DNA of 8,396 bases from Clostridia bacterium (GCA_017441965.1 JAFSBF010000125.1:1-8396), one strand, 5' to 3'. Shown: positions 1 to 6,398, counted from the first letter of the stretch. Made by a program: numbers and translations. The notes: a model not told the origin generated them from the letters alone.

Positions 1-1120
1 AAAAAACACAGTCCTTTCAGGTGACAGCGTGAAGCTTAGCCTTACACCGTATGATGAAAACTACAATACGCCTGTAAAAACAACCAAAGAGCCAAAGTGG
101 GTTGTTGCAGAAGGCAAAGGCTATGTGCGTGACAACGTATATTATGCAGAGGGTGCAGGCGAGGTTTTGCTGGAGCTTTATTATGATAACAAAAAAACTG
201 ACAGTGTTACTCTTTATGTAATAGATGATGTTGCAGGAATTACAGCCGACAGTAAGCTTTCTCTTTCGGCGGGGGCAACGATTACCACAGAAAATCTCAT
301 CGAGGTTTTCGACAAATACGGAAACAGTGCAACCGTTAAGGATATAACACTTCTTAACCCGAAATATGATAAAGATTTTATTGAGCTTTCGGGCGGCACT
401 TTAAAGGTGCTTAAAGAGGGCGGCGGAAAAATTACTCTATCCCACGGAAAGGCGAAAAGGGATATTAAAGTAATTTCAGGAAAATACGATGCCGATATTG
501 ACGAGCCGCAGACAGATGATGCACTTAATAAAGAAGAGAGTGGTGCATTTACATTTAATGTTCTCGGCTTTACGGGGGCAACAAATCTCTTTGACAGAAT
601 TACCTATGCCCGTGCAATGGACACATTCAGAAAAGCGGACGTTTCTGCCGTAATAGGTGCAGACCTTCTTTCAGACCTTACACCCGATGCCGTTTCACCC
701 GTAAGTGCGCAGAAACATACGTTACGTGATTTTGAAAATGCAAAGATTATATCAATGGAGCTTTCCTCAAAGGGTGTTATAGAGAGAGGTTTGCAGTGGA
801 AAAAGCTTTCAGAGGCATTAAATAGTGCAAAACAGAAGAATATTTTCGTTCTTCTTCGGGGGACTGCCGAATTTAGTGGGGATATTGATAAAGCGGCATT
901 TTCTTCAATGCTGTCAGACGGTGCAAAGAATAAAAATGTATTTGTAATCTATAGCGGCAGTGAAAATTTCTGCAGAATTGATGGCGGAGTGCGTTATATA
1001 TCCCTTGCAGACGTAAAGGACGAAAAAATTCTGTGGAAATCAATTGAAAAGGCAAAATATCTTTCTTTTAACATTACGGCTGACAGTGTGACATACTGTT
1101 TTAAAAAGCTATACGGTTAA
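1..1120 (+). CDS. C-terminal fragment of a probable secreted protein with Ig-like domains (phosphodiester glycosidase-type?)
   Basis: The reading frame is open to the left edge (first full codon at base 2), so the start is missing; a GTG at 29 is internal. 372 residues are visible. Residues about 1-160 look like successive beta-rich Ig-like repeats, with phrases such as VLSGDSVKLSLTPYD and SLSAGATITTENLIEVFDKYG, like the all-beta regions after the catalytic domain of bacterial NAGPA-type phosphodiester glycosidases. An acidic linker follows. Residues about 180-372 resemble a calcineurin-like phosphoesterase fold: FNVLGFTG at the start, then QWKKLSEALNSAKQKNIFVLL, where active enzymes usually have a His-rich metal site after the strand. 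Here it reads LLRGTAEF, so this end is probably catalytically dead. A surface or exported location is inferred from the domain style; no signal peptide can be seen. The family name is a recollection of similar architectures and could be wrong; the fragment nature is certain. Confidence 0.5.
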   Translation, partial: KNTVLSGDSVKLSLTPYDENYNTPVKTTKEPKWVVAEGKGYVRDNVYYAEGAGEVLLELYYDNKKTDSVTLYVIDDVAGITADSKLSLSAGATITTENLIEVFDKYGNSATVKDITLLNPKYDKDFIELSGGTLKVLKEGGGKITLSHGKAKRDIKVISGKYDADIDEPQTDDALNKEESGAFTFNVLGFTGATNLFDRITYARAMDTFRKADVSAVIGADLLSDLTPDAVSPVSAQKHTLRDFENAKIISMELSSKGVIERGLQWKKLSEALNSAKQKNIFVLLRGTAEFSGDIDKAAFSSMLSDGAKNKNVFVIYSGSENFCRIDGGVRYISLADVKDEKILWKSIEKAKYLSFNITADSVTYCFKKLYG

Positions 1121-1126
1121 AAGTAT

Positions 1127-1169
1127 AAAAAATCACCTTTGGTAAATAATAACACCGAGGTGATTTTTT
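1127..1169 (+). terminator. Intrinsic terminator overlapping the next gene's ribosome binding site
   Basis: A perfect 12-base inverted repeat, AAAAAATCACCT (1127-1138) and AGGTGATTTTTT (1158-1169), is separated by a 19-base loop in which GGT (1141-1143) and ACC (1154-1156) can extend the stem. The 3' arm ends in six T. It starts seven bases after the stop codon of the upstream gene, as expected for a rho-independent terminator. The A-run on the other side could make it bidirectional. The 3' arm also carries GAGGTGA used by the coat gene. Confidence 0.8.
1157..1163 (+). promoter_or_regulatory. Ribosome binding site of the coat gene, inside a terminator stem
   Basis: GAGGTGA lies six bases upstream of the ATG at 1170 and is a good Shine-Dalgarno. 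Six of its seven bases are paired in the 12-bp stem described at 1127-1169. Any transcript reading in from upstream would therefore hide this site, while a transcript starting within the loop would leave it free. Confidence 0.75.
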
Positions 1170-1628
1170 ATGCAGTTAAGTCAAAAGGAAACAAGCTTAC
1201 TAAAGGATATGAAGGACACAGAGAAACTGTGCATTGATAAGTACACACAAGGCGCGCAGCAGGCAAAGGATCCGCAGTTAAAGCAGCTCTTTATTTCAAT
1301 TGCGCAAATAGAGCAGGGTCACTACGATACGCTGACTAAGATTGAAAACGGAAACACGCCGCCGCAGTCGTCGGGAAATTCCTCCTCACAGCAAAGCCCG
1401 ACATTTACGGAAAACTACGGACCTGCCGACAGTGAGGATAAGAAAAACGATGCATTCCTCGCAAGTGACCTTTTAGCCACTGAAAAGCACGCATCGCATT
1501 TATATGATACGTGTGTGTTTGAATTTAAGGATGAAAATATCCGTAACACAATCAATCACATCCAGAAGGAAGAGCAACAGCACGGAAAACAGCTTTATGA
1601 CTATATGCAGAAGAATAATATGTACTGA
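1170..1628 (+). CDS. CotF-like ferritin-fold spore coat protein
   Basis: 152 residues, matching the usual size of Clostridial CotF-family (Coat_F) proteins, which are structural components of the spore coat. The start is set by the GAGGTGA site six bases upstream. The N-terminal half, LSQKETSLLKDMKDTEKLC followed by DPQLKQLFISIAQIEQGH, is the typical family signature and predicts two helices. A Ser/Gln/Pro-rich linker (about 62-94) separates it from a second helical pair ending in HIQKEEQQHGKQLYDYMQ. Each half holds the same pattern at the same spacing: E18 with E48-x-x-H51, and E105 with E135-x-x-H138. This is the ligand arrangement of rubrerythrin-like diiron proteins, so metal binding is possible, although coat proteins of this family are generally regarded as structural. 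It stands alone between two terminators. A sporulation promoter was not convincingly found. No signal peptide or membrane segment. The coat assignment is strong; the metal role is inference. Confidence 0.85.
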   Translation: MQLSQKETSLLKDMKDTEKLCIDKYTQGAQQAKDPQLKQLFISIAQIEQGHYDTLTKIENGNTPPQSSGNSSSQQSPTFTENYGPADSEDKKNDAFLASDLLATEKHASHLYDTCVFEFKDENIRNTINHIQKEEQQHGKQLYDYMQKNNMY

Positions 1629-1630
1629 CA

Positions 1631-1647
1631 TATGCAGTTAAAAGCCG
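1631..1647 (+). repeat. Imperfect 17-base direct repeat, left copy
   Basis: TATGCAGTTAAAAGCCG, starting three bases after the coat gene stop codon, matches the copy at 1823-1839 at 15 of 17 positions. The two copies bracket a 175-base hairpin-rich segment. Confidence 0.6.
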
Positions 1648-1674
1648 TACTACAAGGGACAACATCAGAGCAAA

Positions 1675-1702
1675 TTCGAAATGCGAAGTTCGAAATGCGA
1701 AA
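1675..1702 (+). repeat. Two tandem 14-base repeats
   Basis: TTCGAAATGCGAAG (1675-1688) is followed directly by TTCGAAATGCGAAA (1689-1702), 13 of 14 identical. Each copy contains the palindrome TTCGAA. Short TTCGAAATGCGAA-type runs recall dispersed intergenic repeats in Clostridia; that comparison is from memory and was not searched. No reading frame or ribosome binding site covers the region. Confidence 0.65.
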
Positions 1703-1769
1703 TGTTGGTGGATTTTTTGCTTTGCAAAAAATCTTTGTATAGTTTGGTTTGCGCAGCTTTATACCAACA
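1703..1769. other. Hairpin-rich intergenic element
   Basis: TGTTGGT (1703-1709) can pair with ACCAACA (1763-1769), enclosing a perfect 10-bp hairpin, GATTTTTTGC (1711-1720) and GCAAAAAATC (1724-1733) with a three-base loop, and then a TTTGCGCAG stretch. The inner hairpin is followed only by TTTG, so it would be a poor terminator. The layout is that of a folded repetitive element or miniature element. It has no coding potential that I can support. Confidence 0.45.
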
Positions 1770-1778
1770 AAGAAAACT

Positions 1779-1823
1779 AAAATTGTCAAATACAAGGCAA
1801 ATGACTTGTATTTGACAATTTTT
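1779..1823. terminator. Strong, probably bidirectional terminator before the ctsR operon
   Basis: A perfect 18-bp stem, AAAATTGTCAAATACAAG (1779-1796) against CTTGTATTTGACAATTTT (1805-1822), has an 8-base loop and runs into five T. The complementary side is A-rich, so it could also work on the other strand. It closes the coat gene transcript about 150 bases after its stop and insulates the heat-shock promoter 43 bases further on. The stem is unusually long for an intrinsic terminator. Confidence 0.8.
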
Positions 1824-1839
1824 ATGCGGGTAAAAGCCG
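1823..1839 (+). repeat. Imperfect 17-base direct repeat, right copy
   Basis: TATGCGGGTAAAAGCCG, the partner of 1631-1647, with differences only at repeat positions 6 and 8. It begins at the end of the long terminator stem. Confidence 0.6.
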
Positions 1840-1865
1840 ATATAGAAATTTTTACATATTACCTC

Positions 1866-1894
1866 TTGACAAAAGAATTAGTTAGTGTTATATT
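1866..1894 (+). promoter_or_regulatory. Housekeeping promoter of the ctsR operon
   Basis: A perfect -35 box TTGACA (1866-1871) and a -10 box TATATT (1889-1894) are separated by 17 bases, with a TG at 1886-1887 giving an extended -10. This is a near-ideal sigma-A promoter. Transcription should start around 1901, inside the CtsR operator, giving a leader of about 45 bases. Confidence 0.88.
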
Positions 1895-1896
1895 AA

Positions 1897-1919
1897 AGTC
1901 AAAGAAAGTCAAAGTCAAA
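1897..1919 (+). promoter_or_regulatory. CtsR operator (heptad repeats)
   Basis: AGTCAAA (1897-1903), GAA, AGTCAAA (1907-1913) is an exact match to the known CtsR box of two RGTCAAA heptads spaced by NAN. A third overlapping AGTCAAA (1913-1919) follows, and ATTGACC (1921-1927) is a one-mismatch heptad in the opposite orientation. The box sits at the expected transcription start, so bound CtsR would block initiation. It establishes autoregulation of the operon. Confidence 0.92.
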
Positions 1920-1932
1920 AATTGACCAAAAA

Positions 1933-1938
1933 GAGGTG
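1933..1938 (+). promoter_or_regulatory. Ribosome binding site that sets the ctsR start
   Basis: GAGGTG is seven bases upstream of the ATG at 1946. It lies downstream of the possible TTG start at 1922, ruling that out, and is too far (13 bases) from the next in-frame ATG at 1952. Confidence 0.8.
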
Positions 1939-1945
1939 TTTATAT

Positions 1946-2395
1946 ATGAATATGTCGGATGCGATAGAAAAATTGCTTTTAGAGATGCTTCGGGAATCGG
2001 GCGGCAATGTTCAAATTCAACGTAATAATCTTGCAGGCGAGCTTAACTGTGTTCCAAGTCAGATTAATTATGTGATACAGACACGGTTCACCCCTGAAAG
2101 GGGCTACATCATTGAGAGCCGCAGAGGCGGCGGCGGAGGTGTTACAATTCGCAGTGTAAGAACGGAGCGTGGTGCATACCCTATGCATATAGTCAATGCC
2201 GTTGGTGATACTCTTTCCTACCGTACGGCGGCGGTGTTTGTGCAAAATCTTGTTGATTATGAATGTATTTCGACAAGGGAGGCACATCTTATTTTAGGGG
2301 CGCTTGGTGATAAGGTTTTGCCTTTTAATGCAGATGTTCGCGATCGCCTCAGGGCAAAGATTTTTAAAAGTATGATAACAAGCTTATTTAAATAA
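1946..2395 (+). CDS. ctsR: Transcriptional repressor CtsR
   Basis: 149 residues, the usual size for CtsR, the class III heat-shock repressor that binds RGTCAAA direct repeats as a dimer; its operator is immediately upstream. The N-terminal half is the winged helix-turn-helix (about 5-75), with the family phrase VPSQINYVIQTRFTPERGY followed by ESRRGGGGG at 57-65. This glycine-rich loop is the heat-sensing wing in Bacillus CtsR, and the Arg before it (R60 here) corresponds to a known McsB arginine-phosphorylation site. This protein has five glycines where the usual motif has four. The C-terminal half, with TREAHLILGALGDKVL and DVRDRLRAKI, is the dimerisation and ClpC-interaction domain and looks complete. 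First gene of ctsR-mcsA-mcsB-clpC. Confidence 0.95.
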   Translation: MNMSDAIEKLLLEMLRESGGNVQIQRNNLAGELNCVPSQINYVIQTRFTPERGYIIESRRGGGGGVTIRSVRTERGAYPMHIVNAVGDTLSYRTAAVFVQNLVDYECISTREAHLILGALGDKVLPFNADVRDRLRAKIFKSMITSLFK

Positions 2396-2409
2396 AGGAT
2401 GGGATATAT

Positions 2410-2868
2410 ATGGTATGTGAAAAATGCGGAAAAAGACCGGCTACAGTTAAATATACACAGATAATAAACGGCAGAAAAAGCTCTCTTAATATTTGCTCTG
2501 CGTGTGCCTCGCAGGAGTCTATTTTTGATAACTTCGGCTCCCTTTTAAGCTTTCGTGAGCGTGAAGAGAAAGAACACGGACAGTGTCCGTGCTGCCATAT
2601 GACGCTTTCTGAATTTTTAAGAAGCGGCAGAATGGGCTGCGGAGAATGCTACTCTACGTTCAGAAACCACGCAGATGCAATGCTTAAAAAAATACACGGT
2701 ACATCAAAGCATATTTCAGAGGACAGCAAGCCCGTAAAAGAAGAAGTAAAAGAGCCAAAGAGTGAAATAGAGCTTCTTCGTGAAAAACTGGCAAATGCGA
2801 TAGCAGAAGAAAATTTTGAAGAGGCGGCATCGCTTCGTGATATTATCCGTGAAAAGGAGGGCAAGTAA
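2410..2868 (+). CDS. mcsA: McsA, zinc-binding activator of arginine kinase McsB
   Basis: 152 residues with four CxxC pairs: C3/C6, C29/C32, C59/C62 and C77/C80, which form the zinc-finger sites expected of McsA. Residues about 118-150 form a UVR motif (coiled hairpin) with the consensus-like core ENFEEAASLRDIIRE. McsA in Bacillus and Staphylococcus binds and activates McsB, links it to ClpC and is sensitive to metal or thiol stress. The start at 2410 follows AAGGATGGG, and the gene begins 14 bases after ctsR. Its last codons contain the ribosome binding site of mcsB, implying translational coupling. An extra Cys (C61) sits within the third pair. All cysteine pairs are intact, so the protein should be functional. 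Confidence 0.95.
   Translation: MVCEKCGKRPATVKYTQIINGRKSSLNICSACASQESIFDNFGSLLSFREREEKEHGQCPCCHMTLSEFLRSGRMGCGECYSTFRNHADAMLKKIHGTSKHISEDSKPVKEEVKEPKSEIELLREKLANAIAEENFEEAASLRDIIREKEGK
2854..2860 (+). promoter_or_regulatory. Ribosome binding site that sets the mcsB start
   Basis: AAGGAGG, within the last codons of mcsA, is nine bases upstream of the ATG at 2870. It excludes the longer in-frame start at 2816, which would overlap mcsA and add 18 Lys/Arg-rich residues not typical of McsB. Confidence 0.85.
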
Positions 2869-2869
2869 A

Positions 2870-3877
2870 ATGAATAAACCTGTCGGAAATGAAAATGACA
2901 TTGCCGTAACTACAAGAATACGCCTTGCCCGAAATGTAAAAGGGCTTCCCTATCCGAAAAGAATGGGGGAAGCGGCGGCAGAAAAACTCATTGAAGATGT
3001 GTGGGCGGCTTTTGATAATTCCCCTCTTAAAAGCGAGCTTAAAATCTACGATATGAATAAAATCTCGGATTTAGAGAAGAAAGCCCTCGTTGAAAAGCAT
3101 CTTATAAGTGCAGAGCTTTGTGTTTCAAAGGTGCCGTCTGTGGCAATAATAAGTAAAGACGAAAAAATTTCCATAATGGTAAATGAAGAAGACCACATAA
3201 GAATTCAGGTGTTTGAGCAGGGTCTTGAGGCAGAGAGTGCATATGATATGGCAAAAAAGATAGAAACACTGCTTTCCGAAAAGCTCCGGTTTGATTATGA
3301 CAGTGAGTTTGGTTATCTTACAAGCTGCCCCACAAATGCAGGAACGGGACTTCGGGCATCGGTGATGCTTCATCTTCCTGCGATAAGTGCGGCGCACAGA
3401 ATAAATCCGCTCTTAAAATGGGCGGCAAACCTCGGAATGACAGTCAGAGGTCTTTACGGAGAAGGGTCAAAGGCAAGCGGAGCGCTGTTTCAGCTTTCAA
3501 ACCAGATAACACTGGGAACAAGTGAAAAGGACATTATTTCACGTTTTACAGCGGCATCGTGCAGCCTTGTCAGCGAGGAACGCAGAATATGTGCAGAGCT
3601 TTTTGAAAATAATTACTGCGAGCTTACCGACAAAAGCCTCCGCAGTTTAGGTATAATAAAAAATGCATATATGATTTCGAGCAGTGAGGCATTAAGTCTT
3701 GTTTCAAACGTCTGTATGGGTGCAAATGCAGGAATAATCAAAAATATTGATACACCTAAGCTTCGCAGCGCACTTTTTTCATCAATGCCTGCACTGATGA
3801 GCCTTACAATGGATGATAAAGGCGATAAGGCTCGGGATATAAAGCGTGCACAGATATTGCAGGAGGCATTAAAATAG
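2870..3877 (+). CDS. mcsB: Protein arginine kinase McsB
   Basis: 335 residues, somewhat shorter than the 363 of Bacillus subtilis McsB. It belongs to the phosphagen-kinase fold and transfers ATP phosphate to arginine side chains, marking proteins for ClpC-ClpP. Visible signatures are the nucleotide-binding arginines in TTRIRLARN (14-22), the acidic NEEDHIRIQ loop (from 105), the core SCPTNAGTGLRASVMLHLP with C153, and SNQITLG (210-216). Near the C-terminus RDIKRA (322-327) matches the RDxxRA motif that binds phospho-arginine allosterically in Bacillus McsB. These point to an active, autoregulated kinase. It begins one base after the mcsA stop codon and ends 15 bases before clpC. Its natural targets include CtsR, encoded in the same operon. 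Confidence 0.95.
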   Translation: MNKPVGNENDIAVTTRIRLARNVKGLPYPKRMGEAAAEKLIEDVWAAFDNSPLKSELKIYDMNKISDLEKKALVEKHLISAELCVSKVPSVAIISKDEKISIMVNEEDHIRIQVFEQGLEAESAYDMAKKIETLLSEKLRFDYDSEFGYLTSCPTNAGTGLRASVMLHLPAISAAHRINPLLKWAANLGMTVRGLYGEGSKASGALFQLSNQITLGTSEKDIISRFTAASCSLVSEERRICAELFENNYCELTDKSLRSLGIIKNAYMISSSEALSLVSNVCMGANAGIIKNIDTPKLRSALFSSMPALMSLTMDDKGDKARDIKRAQILQEALK

Positions 3878-3892
3878 AGAGGAGAAGAACAT

Positions 3893-6319
3893 ATGAGTAT
3901 AGAAAACAGATTTACACAAAAAGCACAGCGTGCGATAGCACTTTCTCAGGAATGTGCGCAAGGTACAGGCTGTAATTATATAGGAACGGAGCATCTTCTC
4001 TGGGGGCTTTTGGAGGAGGGAAGCGGTTTTGCCGCAAAGTATCTTTCTTCACTCGGGATGACGCCCCAGAACCTTAAAGAAAAAATTGAAAAATATAATA
4101 TGGAGGTTTCTTCCCCGGGAAGTTTTGCAGGCTTTACGCCAAGAACGAACAGATGCCTGCAAAACAGTGTGACGGAGGCACATAAGCATTCAAGCTCCTA
4201 TATAGGAACAGAGCATATTCTCCTTGCCCTTTCAAGGGAGCGTGACAGTGTTGCATTCCGTATTCTTATGTCATACGGAGCACCGCAAAATCTTTATGAG
4301 GAGCTTTCACGTCAAATTGCAGAAGATATTCCCGAGAGCGAAAAGGGAAAAAACAAACAAGGTGCAGATACACCCACATTAAATCAGTTCGGACGAGACC
4401 TTACACAGCTTGCAAAGAGCGGAAAGTTTGACCCCGTAATAGGCAGAGAAAAGGAAATAGAGCGTGTAATACAAATCCTTTCAAGAAGAACGAAAAATAA
4501 CCCCGTTCTTTTAGGTGAGCCGGGTGTGGGAAAAACTGCCGTTGCAGAAGGTCTTGCACAGGAAATTGCTGCAGGAAATGTGCCTGAGCTTTTAAAGGGA
4601 AAGAGGGTTTTCTCCCTTGACCTTTCAAGCGTAATTGCAGGGGCAAAATACCGTGGTGAATTCGAAGAACGTCTTAAAAAGGCAATGGAGGAAATAATAA
4701 AGGCAGGAAACATAATCCTTTTTGTTGATGAAATGCATACTATAATAGGGGCGGGTGCGGCAGAAGGTGCGATAGACGCATCAAACATATTAAAGCCGTC
4801 ACTTGCACGTGGGGAGCTTCAGCTTATAGGAGCGACAACCCTCAATGAATACAGAAAGTATGTAGAAAAGGATGCCGCACTTGAAAGAAGATTTCAAAGC
4901 GTAATGGTTGGTGAGCCGACAGTAGAAGAAACGGTGCAAATTCTTAAAGGAATACGTGAAAAATACGAGGCACACCACGGCGTAAAAATATCAGATGGTG
5001 CAATTGAGGCTGCGGCAAAGCTCAGCAGCCGTTATATAACAGACCGTTTTCTGCCTGACAAGGCAATCGACCTTGTTGATGAGGCGTGCAGCCGTGTAAG
5101 GCTGGGGGCGCTTACTCTGCCTCCTGACATAAAAGAGCTTGAAAAAGAAATTGAGACAGTAAAAAACGAAAAGAAAGAGGCAATAAACGCTCAGGATTTT
5201 GAAAAGGCGGCAGTTCTCAGAGATAAGGAAAAGGAGCTTAATGAGTCAATTTCCAAAATGCGTGAGCAGTGGAAAAACACCAGTGCGCAGAGTGCAGGTG
5301 AAATAGGCGAAGATGAAATTGCCGAGGTTATTTCAGCGTGGACAAAAATCCCCGTAAAGAAGCTTGCCCGTGAGGAATCGGAAAGACTTAAAAACCTTGA
5401 GGAAGTGCTTCATGAGCGTGTAATAGGTCAGACGCAGGCGGTAACTGCCGTTTCAAGGGCAATCCGCAGAGGCAGAGTTGGTCTTAAAGACCCAAAAAGA
5501 CCTATCGGCTCGTTTATATTCCTCGGTCCTACGGGCGTAGGTAAAACAGAGCTTAGCAAAGCCCTTTGCGAGGCACTTTTCGGTGACGAGGATGCACTTA
5601 TAAGAATTGATATGTCAGAATATATGGAGAAGCACTCCGTATCAAAGATGGTTGGCTCCCCTCCCGGATATGTTGGGTTTGAAGAAGGCGGACAGCTTAC
5701 TGAAAAAGTAAGGCGTAAGCCATACAGTGTAATTCTTTTTGACGAAATTGAAAAGGCACATCCTGACGTATTCAATATTCTTTTGCAAATTCTTGATGAC
5801 GGTCAGCTTACGGACAGTCAGGGACGGCGTGTTGATTTTAAAAACTGCGTTATAATTATGACGAGTAATGTCGGTGCAAGAAGTATATCAGAGCCTAAAT
5901 CACTCGGCTTTGCATCAGAAGCACCCGATATAGAAAGCGCAAATAAAAAGATAAGAAGCAATGTAACCGATGAGCTTAAAAAAATGTTCAGACCTGAATT
6001 CCTTAACCGCGTCGATGATATAATTGTATTTTCACAGCTCAGCGAGGAAGAAATCGGAAAAATCGCCCTTGTAATGCTTGAGGGGCTTAAAAAGAGGCTT
6101 TCTGCAAACGGTATAGAGGTAAGCTTTGATGAAAGTGCCGTAAAAATACTTGCAAAAGAGGGCTTTGACCCGATATACGGTGCACGTCCTCTCCGCCGTG
6201 CAATTACAAGTAAGGTGGAGGACCTTTTTGCAGAAGAGATGCTTGACGGCAAGGTTCAAAGCGGTGACAGCATCACTGTAAAGGAAGAAAACGGCGAAAT
6301 AGTAATACAAAAAATATGA
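3893..6319 (+). CDS. clpC: ATP-dependent Clp protease ATPase subunit ClpC
   Basis: 808 residues, the full length for ClpC (about 810). This Hsp100 hexamer unfolds substrates and threads them into ClpP. Order of domains: two Clp_N repeats (about 5-150), each with YIGTEH; AAA-1 with Walker A GEPGVGKT (208-215) and Walker B FVDE (D279, E280); a short ClpB/ClpC-type middle domain with the UVR-like core AQDFEKAAVLRDKEK, including F436, which corresponds to the residue controlling the inactive head-to-head state in Staphylococcus ClpC; AAA-2 with Walker A GPTGVGKT (545-552) and Walker B LFDE (D617, E618); the ClpP-docking loop LGF (671-673); and the D2 small domain with YGARPLRRAI. The start follows AGGAG at 3880-3884. 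No motif is missing. It is the last gene of the operon; radA and disA do not follow. I see no clear hairpin terminator after it. Confidence 0.97.
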   Translation: MSIENRFTQKAQRAIALSQECAQGTGCNYIGTEHLLWGLLEEGSGFAAKYLSSLGMTPQNLKEKIEKYNMEVSSPGSFAGFTPRTNRCLQNSVTEAHKHSSSYIGTEHILLALSRERDSVAFRILMSYGAPQNLYEELSRQIAEDIPESEKGKNKQGADTPTLNQFGRDLTQLAKSGKFDPVIGREKEIERVIQILSRRTKNNPVLLGEPGVGKTAVAEGLAQEIAAGNVPELLKGKRVFSLDLSSVIAGAKYRGEFEERLKKAMEEIIKAGNIILFVDEMHTIIGAGAAEGAIDASNILKPSLARGELQLIGATTLNEYRKYVEKDAALERRFQSVMVGEPTVEETVQILKGIREKYEAHHGVKISDGAIEAAAKLSSRYITDRFLPDKAIDLVDEACSRVRLGALTLPPDIKELEKEIETVKNEKKEAINAQDFEKAAVLRDKEKELNESISKMREQWKNTSAQSAGEIGEDEIAEVISAWTKIPVKKLAREESERLKNLEEVLHERVIGQTQAVTAVSRAIRRGRVGLKDPKRPIGSFIFLGPTGVGKTELSKALCEALFGDEDALIRIDMSEYMEKHSVSKMVGSPPGYVGFEEGGQLTEKVRRKPYSVILFDEIEKAHPDVFNILLQILDDGQLTDSQGRRVDFKNCVIIMTSNVGARSISEPKSLGFASEAPDIESANKKIRSNVTDELKKMFRPEFLNRVDDIIVFSQLSEEEIGKIALVMLEGLKKRLSANGIEVSFDESAVKILAKEGFDPIYGARPLRRAITSKVEDLFAEEMLDGKVQSGDSITVKEENGEIVIQKI

Positions 6320-6398
6320 ATTAACTGACAAAAAGGCAATCTTTTCTCAAAAAAGTATGAAAATGTCGAAAAATATGCTTATATCGATAAAAAAATAC

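Noticed and set aside
29..31. GTG as the start of the first gene
   Set aside because: The frame stays open to base 2 with in-family residues and there is no ribosome binding site before the GTG, so it is internal to a truncated gene.
1071..1099. CATACTGT as a sigma-E or sigma-K -10 element for the coat gene
   Set aside because: The -10 resembles CATAnnnT, but no properly spaced -35 element is present, and a transcript from it would include the full terminator.
1601..1795. Minus-strand 64-codon reading frame over the intergenic repeats
   Set aside because: It consists of translated repeat and hairpin sequence, overlaps the coat gene end, and has no ribosome binding site or family resemblance.
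1922..1924. TTG as the ctsR start
   Set aside because: It lies upstream of the GAGGTG site and beside the operator; the ATG at 1946 has ideal spacing and matches the family N-terminus.
2816..2869. Longer mcsB with 18 extra N-terminal residues
   Set aside because: It would overlap mcsA; the AAGGAGG at 2854-2860 points to the ATG at 2870.
4384..4788. Minus-strand 134-codon frame inside clpC
   Set aside because: It is a shadow of the conserved ClpC AAA-1 domain with low-complexity Ser/Pro-rich translation; the same applies to 5428-5775, 5818-6252 and 6032-6331.
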